NCBI GenBank assembly: GCA_029564465.1
Contig: JAKQPY010000277.1
Coordinates: 1-47,116 of the forward strand
DNA from: JAGOEF01 sp029564465
GTDB lineage: Bacteria; Bacteroidota; Bacteroidia; Bacteroidales; ML635J-15
Reading direction: 5' to 3'
Length of the DNA: 47,116 nucleotides
Part shown: positions 8,260 to 16,391 of the stretch, in pieces
Position numbering within the stretch: the stretch's first letter is position 1
Layout: each line of letters starts with the position of its first letter
Made by a program: the position numbers and the translations under genes
Notes under the pieces: generated by a model
Seen by the model: only the letters and a program-made list of their open reading frames with translations
Databases searched by the model: none
What the model was told of the DNA's origin: nothing

Positions 8260-8944
8260 TGATTGGCTGATTCGAAGGAAGTCTGAATTTCAGATATTTA
8301 ATGGTTTTTCCCTGCCCCAGCCACTTGGTTTCGTAAAAGGTTTTAATATGCAGAATATCGTCATCGGGACGTTCCAAATACACATCGTCGGTATTGTCGA
8401 GAAGGGGCAGGTTGTTCTGTTTTATCAGAGCAAGGGTGTACAAATACAAATCGTCGTCGTCGGTTTTCAGATGGATAATTCCACCATCAGTGAGAATACT
8501 TTGGTAGTAGCTGAGAAAACGCGATGAGGTGAGTCGTTTCTTAATGCGTTTTCTTCGGTTGAGTTGCGGATCGGGAAATGTAATCCATATTTCTGATAAC
8601 TCACCGGGATCGAAACAAAGGGGTGTAAATTCGATGCGGGTCCGTAAAAATGCCACATTGTTCATCTGTTCACCTTCGCTGGTTTTGGCCCCGCGCCAGA
8701 TGCGTGCGCCCTTAATGTCAACTCCGGTAAAGTTCTTGTCGGGAAACCGCCGTGCCAGTGCCACCGAATAGTCGCCTTTGCCGCAGCCGAATTCTCCAAC
8801 TATCGGGTTGTTATTTCCAAATACCTTATGCCAATGTCCCTTGTATTCGAAACCCTGCTCACGCAGGTCATAAAAACCAGGCTGGAACACATGCGAAAAG
8901 TTTTCGTTTTCGGCAAAACGCTGTAGTTTGTTTTTTCGTCCCAT
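8234..8944 (-). CDS. trmB: tRNA (guanine-N7-)-methyltransferase TrmB
   Basis: SAM-dependent enzyme making m7G46 in the tRNA variable loop. The start at 8944 (MGRKNKLQRF) was chosen because the frame upstream of it lies inside gldH and does not resemble TrmB. The product is 236 aa, normal for the family. The SAM site is GEFGCGKGDYS, and the substrate-binding motif ITFPDPQ is followed by a KRIKKRLTS basic stretch. It begins 14 nt after the ricT-gldH ORF and overlaps the alkyltransferase-like gene, so it sits inside the same transcription unit. Confidence 0.95.
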   Translation of the reverse strand: MGRKNKLQRFAENENFSHVFQPGFYDLREQGFEYKGHWHKVFGNNNPIVGEFGCGKGDYSVALARRFPDKNFTGVDIKGARIWRGAKTSEGEQMNNVAFLRTRIEFTPLCFDPGELSEIWITFPDPQLNRRKRIKKRLTSSRFLSYYQSILTDGGIIHLKTDDDDLYLYTLALIKQNNLPLLDNTDDVYLERPDDDILHIKTFYETKWLGQGKTIKYLKFRLPSNQPINELPGDEE

Positions 8945-8958
8945 AAAAACGCTTCGGG

Positions 8959-9441
8959 TTAATCTTTCGTTGGGATTTTTTCGACGCGCAACCCGATGTC
9001 CATTATTCCGGGAAGATTTTCTACCCGCATACCTTGTTCGAATTGAATTGTATAGATACCTGCCTGCGGAAACCTCACGTTCTGTTTCCATAATATTTTG
9101 TTATCCCAGATGTCGCCCATTCCTTCGCCAAGCCATTTGCCGTTCTTATCGGCCAGCAGGCATTGCACCGTATCGAGTTCCTTGTTTCCGTTGGGTGCAG
9201 TGGTGGCGACAAACATCCACAAATTTCCGTACTGATATTGAGAAGCGTTGCGCACCAGAAGAAAAATATTATGGCGTGTTACGGTATCCTGTATTTCGAC
9301 ATCGAAGCGAACCATGTTTTTGCTGTTCCACACATAGTCGTTTATTTTGGTGTATTTTTCGTACACTTTATTGCGATCGCACGACATGGTGAACGAGCTG
9401 ATTATGAGCAGCAGGAGAAGCCAGGCAACCCCACCCGGCAT
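8959..9441 (-). other. gldH: GldH module and possible internal start of the RicT-GldH ORF
   Basis: Starting at the ATG at 9441 this segment would give a 160-aa lipoprotein, the usual GldH size: MPGGVAW, a Leu/Ile-rich core, lipobox SFTMSC with Cys21, then a beta-rich domain. The putative signal peptide has no Lys or Arg of its own; the positive charges are in the preceding codons of the RicT tail. No clear Shine-Dalgarno was seen, but these bacteria rarely use one. Confidence 0.6.
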
Positions 9442-10581
9442 ATTTCTGTTCTTGTTGGGACGGTTCTTTTTGCGGCGTTTTTGCTGCTGGTTGTTTCTGT
9501 CGAAGCGTGAGATGCTGTCGGCAGTAATGTCGTTGGTAAAATCGTGTTCGTCGGTTTTTCGTTTTTCAACAACACTGTCGTCGAGAAGTTTTTCGACCGG
9601 TAAACCCGCACGGTTCATTTCGATTACCTGTTTTACCCTGTCGATAGGCAGGGCCATAACCACAGGAATGTTGTTGTTGAGCACTTCGTAATACATCAGT
9701 CTCTTGAAAACGTCGTTTTTAATATGACGGGCTTCACCGCCTGTAGTATACAGGGTTTTATTGTCGTACATAAACTCGCGGCGGGCATCGAGGTATACAT
9801 CAACTTCAAAATTCAGACAGCATTTCAGCTTTGAACATTGGCCGGCAAGTTTCTGTGGGTTCAGCGATATTTCCTGCAAGCGCGCTGCATTGGTCGATAC
9901 CGAATTGAAATTCGACATCCAGGTAGTGCAGCATAATTCCCGGCCACAAGGCCCGATTCCACCGATACGACCAGCTTCCTGCCGGGCACCGATCTGCTTC
10001 ATCTCGATGCGGATTCTGAATTCGTCGGCCATCAGCCTGATTAATTGTCTGAAATCGACACGCTCATCGGCGATATAATAAAAAATAGCCTTGGTTTTAT
10101 CACCCTGAAACTCTACGTCGCCCAGTTTCATCGAAAGATTGAGGTTTTTCACCATTTCGCGGGTTCGCAGCATGGTGGGGATTTCTAAAGCCACCGCTTC
10201 TTTCCATTTCTGAATGTCGTTTTGTTTTGCCTTACGGTATACTTTTTTCAGTTCCGATTCCGGCTTCACATGATAGCGCTGCATTTGCTCCCGAATGAGT
10301 TCTCCGGTAAGCGATACAATGCCGATATCATGCCCGGGTGAAGCTTCCACGGCTACCACCTCGCCTTCGCGGAGGCTCAGGTTGTTTACGTTACGGTAAA
10401 AGCCCTTGCGGGTATTTTTGAACCGTACCTCAACAATTTCGGAGTAATCGGTTTGGTCGCTTATATCGCCCAGCCAGTTGTGAACGTTGAGTTTATTACA
10501 GCACTTATGGGCTAATATTGTATTGGCATTTTCATCAACAACATCTATGTGGCAACCTCTTTCAAATTCCCGGTCGGTCAT
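8959..10581 (-). CDS. RicT (PSP1-domain) protein fused in frame to gliding lipoprotein GldH
   Basis: One uninterrupted 540-aa frame carries two proteins that are normally separate neighbours. Residues 1-360 are RicT (YaaT/PSP1 domain), with the family's cysteine clusters at Cys212, 217, 218 and Cys249, 254, 255. In Bacillus, RicT forms an Fe-S-containing complex that affects RNA processing. Residues 361-380 are a Lys/Arg/Asn-rich tail. From Met381 a hydrophobic segment with lipobox SFTMSC (Cys401) leads into a GldH domain (401-540), a cell-envelope lipoprotein needed for gliding in Flavobacterium and kept in many non-motile relatives. Either this is a real fusion, with the RicT tail acting as the charged region before a membrane segment, or GldH is initiated internally at 9441. 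The sequence cannot decide between them. Confidence 0.88.
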   Translation of the reverse strand: MTDREFERGCHIDVVDENANTILAHKCCNKLNVHNWLGDISDQTDYSEIVEVRFKNTRKGFYRNVNNLSLREGEVVAVEASPGHDIGIVSLTGELIREQMQRYHVKPESELKKVYRKAKQNDIQKWKEAVALEIPTMLRTREMVKNLNLSMKLGDVEFQGDKTKAIFYYIADERVDFRQLIRLMADEFRIRIEMKQIGARQEAGRIGGIGPCGRELCCTTWMSNFNSVSTNAARLQEISLNPQKLAGQCSKLKCCLNFEVDVYLDARREFMYDNKTLYTTGGEARHIKNDVFKRLMYYEVLNNNIPVVMALPIDRVKQVIEMNRAGLPVEKLLDDSVVEKRKTDEHDFTNDITADSISRFDRNNQQQKRRKKNRPNKNRNMPGGVAWLLLLLIISSFTMSCDRNKVYEKYTKINDYVWNSKNMVRFDVEIQDTVTRHNIFLLVRNASQYQYGNLWMFVATTAPNGNKELDTVQCLLADKNGKWLGEGMGDIWDNKILWKQNVRFPQAGIYTIQFEQGMRVENLPGIMDIGLRVEKIPTKD

Positions 10582-10642
10582 ATCTCAATATTTTTCAGAT
10601 AACGGCAAAGGTAATAAAACAATTTAATTCTCCCGAAAAACA

Positions 10643-11152
10643 CTATGCAATCACCACAAACCTCAGGGCTTGCGATTTCCAGTAATCGCCCGCATAATCG
10701 ATTCCGATGCGGGGCGTTGCAATAAATTCAGGCTTATATCCCTGATCTTCGATGCGTATACGTGTCGAAACAAGTAAGCACTCGCGGTTGAAGTCTGATC
10801 CTATCGCCAGAGCACGGGTGAGTTTTCCCGGACCATCGAATTTACCGGCTCCCCGTATCAGTACGGCCTGACCTAAGCCTTCGGGGCCGCTTACTACATT
10901 CAGCATCTGATACATTCCGTAAACGAGATAAACATACAGTATTCCGCCCCGGTGATACATCGGATCAGTGCGGGCAGTACGGCCTTTACTGGTATGACAG
11001 GCCAAATCGTGTTCCCCGGTATAGGCTTCGGTTTCGGTTATCATCAGCGACATTTCGTGGCCATCAGCGAATGTGCGGATTAATACTTTACCAATCAGTT
11101 CGCGGGCCAGCTTTTCGGCATCCTGAATAAAGAAATCTGCGGAGAGGCGCAT
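10643..11152 (-). CDS. 3-methyladenine DNA glycosylase (AAG/MPG family)
   Basis: A base-excision enzyme that removes alkylated and deaminated purines. The family core is intact: TETEAYTGEHDLACH carries the catalytic Glu and base-stacking Tyr (about residues 42 and 44) and a His, followed by GRTARTDPMYHRGG and LYVYLVYGMYQMLNVV. The product is 169 aa, somewhat short but complete. The ATG at 11152 shares its A with the deaminase stop (TGATG), which indicates translational coupling; a TTG three bases upstream is possible but less likely. With the alkyltransferase-like protein, this gives the cluster two routes for dealing with alkylated DNA. Confidence 0.95.
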   Translation of the reverse strand: MRLSADFFIQDAEKLARELIGKVLIRTFADGHEMSLMITETEAYTGEHDLACHTSKGRTARTDPMYHRGGILYVYLVYGMYQMLNVVSGPEGLGQAVLIRGAGKFDGPGKLTRALAIGSDFNRECLLVSTRIRIEDQGYKPEFIATPRIGIDYAGDYWKSQALRFVVIA

Positions 11153-11625
11153 CAATACAGGGTTTTACTTTCGTTTTCGTCCCATGTTATAAAGGGTAGC
11201 AATGCATTGTCGGTCGGTAAGTGAATGGTGTGAACCGAACGTTGGCTGAGAGGGATATTTATTTCGTTATAAATAAAGGCATCACTGAACCCTGCACGGT
11301 GGGCGTCGTCGCGGGTTGCTGCAAAATAGAGGGTTTCAATTCGCGCCCAGTATATTGCGCCCAGACACATCGGACAAGGCTCACAACTGGAATATATGGT
11401 ACAGCCGGTCAATTCGAAGCTTCCCAGTTTTTTTGCTGCTTTACGAATGGCATTAACCTCGGCATGTGCGGTGGGATCGTTGTCGAGACTCACACTGTTG
11501 CCCGAAGTAGCAATAACTTCATTGTTTTTCACTATCACAGCGCCAAACGGACCTCCTCCGCCATTTATATTTTCAGTAGCAATCTGAATGGCCATTTTCA
11601 GAAATTCAGCATGAGTTTTTTCCAT
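11152..11625 (-). CDS. Nucleoside deaminase, guanine deaminase-like (cytidine deaminase fold)
   Basis: A zinc hydrolase of the CDA/TadA superfamily. The zinc and catalytic residues are in HAEVNAI and PCPMCLGAIYWA. The C-terminal part (YFAATRDDAHRAGFSDAFIY) resembles Bacillus-type guanine deaminase GuaD, which converts guanine to xanthine, more than TadA. The start at 11625 (MEKTHAEFLK) gives 157 aa; the frame upstream of it lies within the ligase gene. It follows the O-antigen-ligase-like gene by 1 nt and overlaps the AAG start. Substrate assignment is by resemblance only. Confidence 0.9.
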   Translation of the reverse strand: MEKTHAEFLKMAIQIATENINGGGGPFGAVIVKNNEVIATSGNSVSLDNDPTAHAEVNAIRKAAKKLGSFELTGCTIYSSCEPCPMCLGAIYWARIETLYFAATRDDAHRAGFSDAFIYNEINIPLSQRSVHTIHLPTDNALLPFITWDENESKTLY

Positions 11626-11626
11626 G

Positions 11627-13213
11627 TTATTTTTCGTTGGTCGTGAATCCTTGAAATCCCCAAAGAAATAAAGAGTAAAAATACGCAAAAAATGCCGAAC
11701 CCGTGGCTGTTTCCAGGGTATCTTCGTTGCACATCGAGATCAGGGCGATAATTATGAAAACGCTGATGAAATACTTGGTGTTTTTGGGTTCGATGATAAT
11801 CGGAAAAAACATGGCTATCAGGCAAAGGGTGGCTCCCACCACACCAAAAGCAATATAGAATGTCAAAATCTGATTGTGGGCACGGTGCCTGAATGGTTTT
11901 TCAAGTTTTGAGTGAATTTCGTTGTATGCCCGGTCGAACACAATCTGAAGGTCACCTGTACCAACACCTGTCCAGAAATTCGACTTCAGAATATGCATGC
12001 CGGCTTTCACATATTCTATGCGTTGGGTTAGCGAATGTCCACTGGGATTTCCTTCTTTCAGATAGAAGTCAATTTGCCAGATAAACTGATATATCCTGTC
12101 AGAAAAGTTTATTCCATCGATAAACCGAATATTAGGAATTCCATCTTCGATGGCCATAATCTCTTGATCGCTCAGCGACATCACGGCTTTTGCATCTTTG
12201 GGTAAAGCTTTTGACGCTAAGTAACGAATCAGGGTGTGTATTACAGGCTGGTGCTGCGAATCGAGCGAATCGATGCTTAAACGGCTCCGCTGTTCCCAGG
12301 CTTGCCGCAATTCCAGTTCACTGATTTCGACATATACCAGGTTGCCATTTTCGGTTACCCGCGAATTGCGGTCATGGTAATACCAGTTTCCGTTTTCAGT
12401 CTGTTTCAGAACCTGATTCATGTTTCGCACAGGAGGGTGGTAAAAGCTTCTTATCTGATGAAATGCCATTGCTGAGATGCACAGTATAGCAAACCCGGTA
12501 AACGAAAAAGCGGTAATTTTCATCCAGCGATTGCTTAACTTAAGAATTCGCCACAAAATAAAACAGGTGCCGACCACAAAAAGCAGTACAATGCCTGTAA
12601 AAAACTGGCTGATGAGAAGAAACGCAACAAGCCAGGCCGAAACCAGCAGGTAGGCAGTAAATTCAAAGCGCGAGTTGGTTTTTCGGTTGATGATAAACCA
12701 AAGTAAAATAAATATACTGAGCACAATCATCAGCGAAAGGCGTATATGGCTGACAAAAAATGAGACATCGCGGAAATCGTCTGCGCCTGTTTTTATGGTT
12801 GTGGTTTGCATAATAATACTTGCAATCAGCGTGTTTGCCAGTATGGCAGCAGCAAAAACCAAGAGCAGTATTTTTATCTGTTTGTAAGTTAGCGCTTTGC
12901 TTGTGCCGACAATTATCGGTAATGCCAGCAACGGAAGTTTTATCCGTATGTCGTTGATGGCATAGGCAAAGTCGGATGTGTTAATTAACCAGACGAAGTG
13001 AACCCCAATGAGCATCAAAAATAGCAATATGCTTTTTCGCGACCATAAGGTCCGCAGCTTTTCGGCATAGCGTCCTTCGACCAGATAATTCGCAATAATA
13101 ATGAAGTGCGCTACACTGGTAATATATATCGAAAACGACATCGCTGCCGCAATTACCAGCAGCCCGGCAAAATAAATATTTGCATGGATTTCGCTTCTGC
13201 TTACTCTCAACAT
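11627..13213 (-). CDS. O-antigen ligase / Wzy-like polytopic membrane protein
   Basis: A 528-aa inner-membrane protein with about 10-12 hydrophobic segments. They are grouped at residues 13-265 and 450-520 and separated by a soluble region of roughly 180 residues that would face the periplasm. The motif HRAHNQIL (443-450), preceded by SNFWTGVGTGD, is the conserved periplasmic His region of WaaL/Wzy family enzymes. These transfer or polymerise glycans from undecaprenyl diphosphate carriers. Whether it ligates O-antigen to lipid A, polymerises a capsule or glycosylates proteins cannot be told here. It sits 27 nt downstream of the outer-membrane barrel gene and directly before the deaminase. Confidence 0.85.
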   Translation of the reverse strand: MLRVSRSEIHANIYFAGLLVIAAAMSFSIYITSVAHFIIIANYLVEGRYAEKLRTLWSRKSILLFLMLIGVHFVWLINTSDFAYAINDIRIKLPLLALPIIVGTSKALTYKQIKILLLVFAAAILANTLIASIIMQTTTIKTGADDFRDVSFFVSHIRLSLMIVLSIFILLWFIINRKTNSRFEFTAYLLVSAWLVAFLLISQFFTGIVLLFVVGTCFILWRILKLSNRWMKITAFSFTGFAILCISAMAFHQIRSFYHPPVRNMNQVLKQTENGNWYYHDRNSRVTENGNLVYVEISELELRQAWEQRSRLSIDSLDSQHQPVIHTLIRYLASKALPKDAKAVMSLSDQEIMAIEDGIPNIRFIDGINFSDRIYQFIWQIDFYLKEGNPSGHSLTQRIEYVKAGMHILKSNFWTGVGTGDLQIVFDRAYNEIHSKLEKPFRHRAHNQILTFYIAFGVVGATLCLIAMFFPIIIEPKNTKYFISVFIIIALISMCNEDTLETATGSAFFAYFYSLFLWGFQGFTTNEK

Positions 13214-13240
13214 TCTCCCGTATTAAAATGACATGCCTGC

Positions 13241-14677
13241 TTAGTAATAGATTTTTGATTCGGGACGTTGCTTGTAGCCAAACACCAGATTACATCCCAT
13301 TCTGATATTAAAATTCTGAGATTTCTGAGGCCATATCCAGCCTATCAGATTATCTGTAACTATGTAATACTGGAAAATAGCCGCCCGAAGTGATATGCCA
13401 AGACCGATATTCGCGAAGTTGTTGTTGGCAATCGTATAACTCAGGTGCGCACTGAACCAGCGGGTTAAGTCGGAGTTTACCGAAAGGGTAACCGACGATA
13501 ACAGGCTTTTCTTATACAGTTCGGCACGGTATAGGGCTCCAAAATGTAACTTGTTTTTAAATTTATACATTCCGCCTATATATATATTGCTCGGAAGCAT
13601 TGTCACATAACTATAGTTGTTCGATTCAAAATGAAATGTGTTTAGTACCGAGTCGACCAGCTCTTCGGCTGATTGCTCTAGGGTGAGCGAATCGTTCCAG
13701 AACTGTACCTGCATGCCTTTGAAGAGAAAGCTTCCCTGACTGACCAGATTGAATGGATTGGTATTCCATGTAATCAGTCCAATGTCGGTTGCACTGGCAA
13801 ATACCGACCACTGGCGGTTTATTTCGTAACTGGCTCCCAAATCGAAAGCAAACCCAAAATTGCGCGGATTGGCAAAATAGCTCAGGGGTTGGAAGTAATC
13901 TCCGGCATTCTCGGGTATGTTGAAGTCAACACTGTCGCCGTCTTCATAGTATATATATTCCACCGGAATGGGTTGTGAAGCGTGTATTGTCATATCGGTG
14001 ACCCCGGTCATATATACGTTGTCGGGATTGGTGTACAACGAAAAATTGTTGATGCTGGTGCTGATGTTTGCCAGACCAAACAACAGTTTCATCCGGCCAC
14101 CCAGACGGATTTTATCGTTGGCAACTGCCGATAATCCAATGGCAAACTCATGATAGTGGAGAAAATTCAGATTAAAACCACTCAGGTCAATGGGTTTGTT
14201 CATATCGAAATAGGGGCGGTTACCGTATGCCATCAGGTGAATCAAATCGCCGGGGAGAGTCACCCCATAATGAATTTTTTCGTTAAGCGATAACGAAAGA
14301 TACATGGTTTCCCAGTTAATACCCAGACTGAATAATTCAATGTCGTTTTCGAAACGGAAGTGATTTTTCTTGTGAACGTTGTCCATCATCCTGTCGAGGT
14401 CGAAAACCAGCGAATCGGCCTTGTTTCCTGTACCCTTATGAAAAATGTCGTTATACATCCATGCATTGTTTGCGTAATTGAAGTGCATTGCCGGCGGAAC
14501 CTGGCCGAAAAGCGGTACAATTAAGCCACCGATAGTTACCGAATAGGTGTTTTCGCTTACCGGATTTACCCATTTGCTTTGCATTACCCGGTTCATATAG
14601 AAGAGGGTGAAGTTCTGTTGTGCCGACACTATACCGGCCATCAGCAGAAAAGCAGCGATAATAAATGTGCGTTTCAT
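13241..14677 (-). CDS. Outer-membrane beta-barrel protein, DUF5723-like
   Basis: Residues 1-19 are a signal peptide ending SAQQ. The rest alternates polar and hydrophobic residues with many aromatic girdle residues (FNYANNAWMYND, FEIGLSA-like strands, HLSYTIANNNFANIGLG), typical of transmembrane strands. It closes with a strand ending in FGYKQRPESKIYY rather than a classical terminal Phe. The family resemblance is to DUF5723 barrels of Bacteroidota, whose function is unknown; I am fairly but not fully sure of the family. It starts 4 nt after the lipoprotein gene, so the two are surely co-translated and may form an outer-membrane pair. Confidence 0.78.
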   Translation of the reverse strand: MKRTFIIAAFLLMAGIVSAQQNFTLFYMNRVMQSKWVNPVSENTYSVTIGGLIVPLFGQVPPAMHFNYANNAWMYNDIFHKGTGNKADSLVFDLDRMMDNVHKKNHFRFENDIELFSLGINWETMYLSLSLNEKIHYGVTLPGDLIHLMAYGNRPYFDMNKPIDLSGFNLNFLHYHEFAIGLSAVANDKIRLGGRMKLLFGLANISTSINNFSLYTNPDNVYMTGVTDMTIHASQPIPVEYIYYEDGDSVDFNIPENAGDYFQPLSYFANPRNFGFAFDLGASYEINRQWSVFASATDIGLITWNTNPFNLVSQGSFLFKGMQVQFWNDSLTLEQSAEELVDSVLNTFHFESNNYSYVTMLPSNIYIGGMYKFKNKLHFGALYRAELYKKSLLSSVTLSVNSDLTRWFSAHLSYTIANNNFANIGLGISLRAAIFQYYIVTDNLIGWIWPQKSQNFNIRMGCNLVFGYKQRPESKIYY

Positions 14678-14681
14678 GGCC

Positions 14682-16349
14682 TTAATTATTTAAAGTGTCA
14701 ATATCAACATTTACCCCGAGATCAAGCTCAAACGATACATCGAATTTCATTCGGTAGTCGCCATAGACCTTAACCAGCTTATGCGATGTATATTCCGATG
14801 AATTGGTGTGCCCTTCGTATATAATATACTTTGTGTTTTTTATCATTTCGATTTTATCATCGGTCATTTCGATAATCGTTAGTTTGTCGGCAAAATCGAT
14901 AACCCTGCCATTTGCATCAACAGTTGCCGCTGGTATAATCCTGTCCTGAACCGATTGCAGCAACGAGTCGAGTACCATATAGTTCTCGTCGAGGAAATAT
15001 ATCTGTCCATGGCCCTCTACCGGAAACCCGTTATGCATATCAAGGCGCACGGCAAGCCGTTTGATTATTTTAGCTGTTCCATAGATATCATCGAAATCAA
15101 ATTCGGCGGTATCGCGTGCATGAAAATTGTCGATATATCCCCACAAGGGAAGTTCTACTACAACCTCTGCGTCGAGAGAACTCTGGTCGCTTACAAAATT
15201 ATTGTGAGAAGTTGAGTACGGATTTGTGTGGGCATGGGCAATAAATTGTATCCATTTGGGCTGTATGCTGATTACCTGCGGTATGTTGGAGTTGTTGCGA
15301 TGCAATATAATACTGTCTTCGCGCACCGTTCCGAATAAATAGGGGAAGCTGACATTGTAGGGATGAAGCGAATCGAGGGGAAGCCCGTTTTCGTAATCAA
15401 TAATACTGTAGTTCTGTCCATTTATCTTTGACTGGGCAAACATTTCGGTGAAATAAAAATTGGTGGGGATACCATAGGAATTTTTGTAAAACACCTTGAA
15501 TTTTGGATCCTGAAAATAGTATTCATCAACATTAAAGTTTTCGTTTTTGAAAATATTAATGTCGAGGGTGTCGCTTTCGAAAATCAGTGAATTGTATCCA
15601 AAATATCCGGTCATCCAACTGTAATTCAGACCGGTAAAGTCGGAATCGAAAAGAATCATCCCCGAATTATCGGCCGAACCGGAATGATAAAATGTGTAGT
15701 TAATTTCGACAGGAACCTCGTTATACCCCTGCGTGGTTTGTGTCATGTCGGCTTTGTAACCGGTAACATCAACATTGCTGGTGGCCTGATATCCTCCGGT
15801 GGGTGGGAAGAAGAAAGTCAGTTTCAGCGCCTGCCCGTCTTTTGTGATGGTTGGAAATACAAACTCCAGTTGCAGGGTGTGCTTAAAGGTTGACTGCACC
15901 ACAGAATTGAGAACCCCTGCCTTAAGGAGTACCGTGTCGATTTCGGCTTCGTTATTAAACATGGTAAACGACATCAATCCGGGTAAGGAACCGCTTAATA
16001 CATCGCCGGTTTGATTGAACCCCGAAAAGTCTATCAGCATACTGTGAATTAATCCATTGAATTCCTGATCGGGCAGATAAATTACTTCTGATATCTTTCG
16101 CGAAGACACATGGGTGTTGTATTTCAGCGAAATAAAGCCCTGTTCATTTTCAATGAGCTGTATGGTGGTGTCGTAGGCCACAATTGCTTCTGCGATGCTT
16201 AAATCGCACCAGAGTGCAGGCGCAATGAACTCAGGATTCCAGTTTACCTCGCCATCCCATTTGTCGAAGTCGAAGTTGTCTTTTATGCATGAATTTAGCA
16301 GCCATGCCGATAAAAATACCATGCCAAGAATTACCAGTGTTTTCTTCAT
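14682..16349 (-). CDS. Large lipoprotein of unknown function
   Basis: A 555-aa exported protein with a lipoprotein signal, MKKTLVILGMVFLSAWLLNSC, where Cys21 is the lipid-attachment site. ATG 16349 is preferred over a TTG two codons earlier. The mature chain begins IKDNFDFDKWDG and is rich in predicted beta structure and aromatic residues, with no motif I recognise. The residues after the Cys are acidic, which in Bacteroidetes can be part of a surface-export signal; that is inference. It lies 42 nt after the 929-aa gene and 4 nt before the barrel gene. Confidence 0.75.
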   Translation of the reverse strand: MKKTLVILGMVFLSAWLLNSCIKDNFDFDKWDGEVNWNPEFIAPALWCDLSIAEAIVAYDTTIQLIENEQGFISLKYNTHVSSRKISEVIYLPDQEFNGLIHSMLIDFSGFNQTGDVLSGSLPGLMSFTMFNNEAEIDTVLLKAGVLNSVVQSTFKHTLQLEFVFPTITKDGQALKLTFFFPPTGGYQATSNVDVTGYKADMTQTTQGYNEVPVEINYTFYHSGSADNSGMILFDSDFTGLNYSWMTGYFGYNSLIFESDTLDINIFKNENFNVDEYYFQDPKFKVFYKNSYGIPTNFYFTEMFAQSKINGQNYSIIDYENGLPLDSLHPYNVSFPYLFGTVREDSIILHRNNSNIPQVISIQPKWIQFIAHAHTNPYSTSHNNFVSDQSSLDAEVVVELPLWGYIDNFHARDTAEFDFDDIYGTAKIIKRLAVRLDMHNGFPVEGHGQIYFLDENYMVLDSLLQSVQDRIIPAATVDANGRVIDFADKLTIIEMTDDKIEMIKNTKYIIYEGHTNSSEYTSHKLVKVYGDYRMKFDVSFELDLGVNVDIDTLNN

Positions 16350-16391
16350 AATCAAAATAATTTGATACTGTAAAAATAGTAAAAATAAAGA

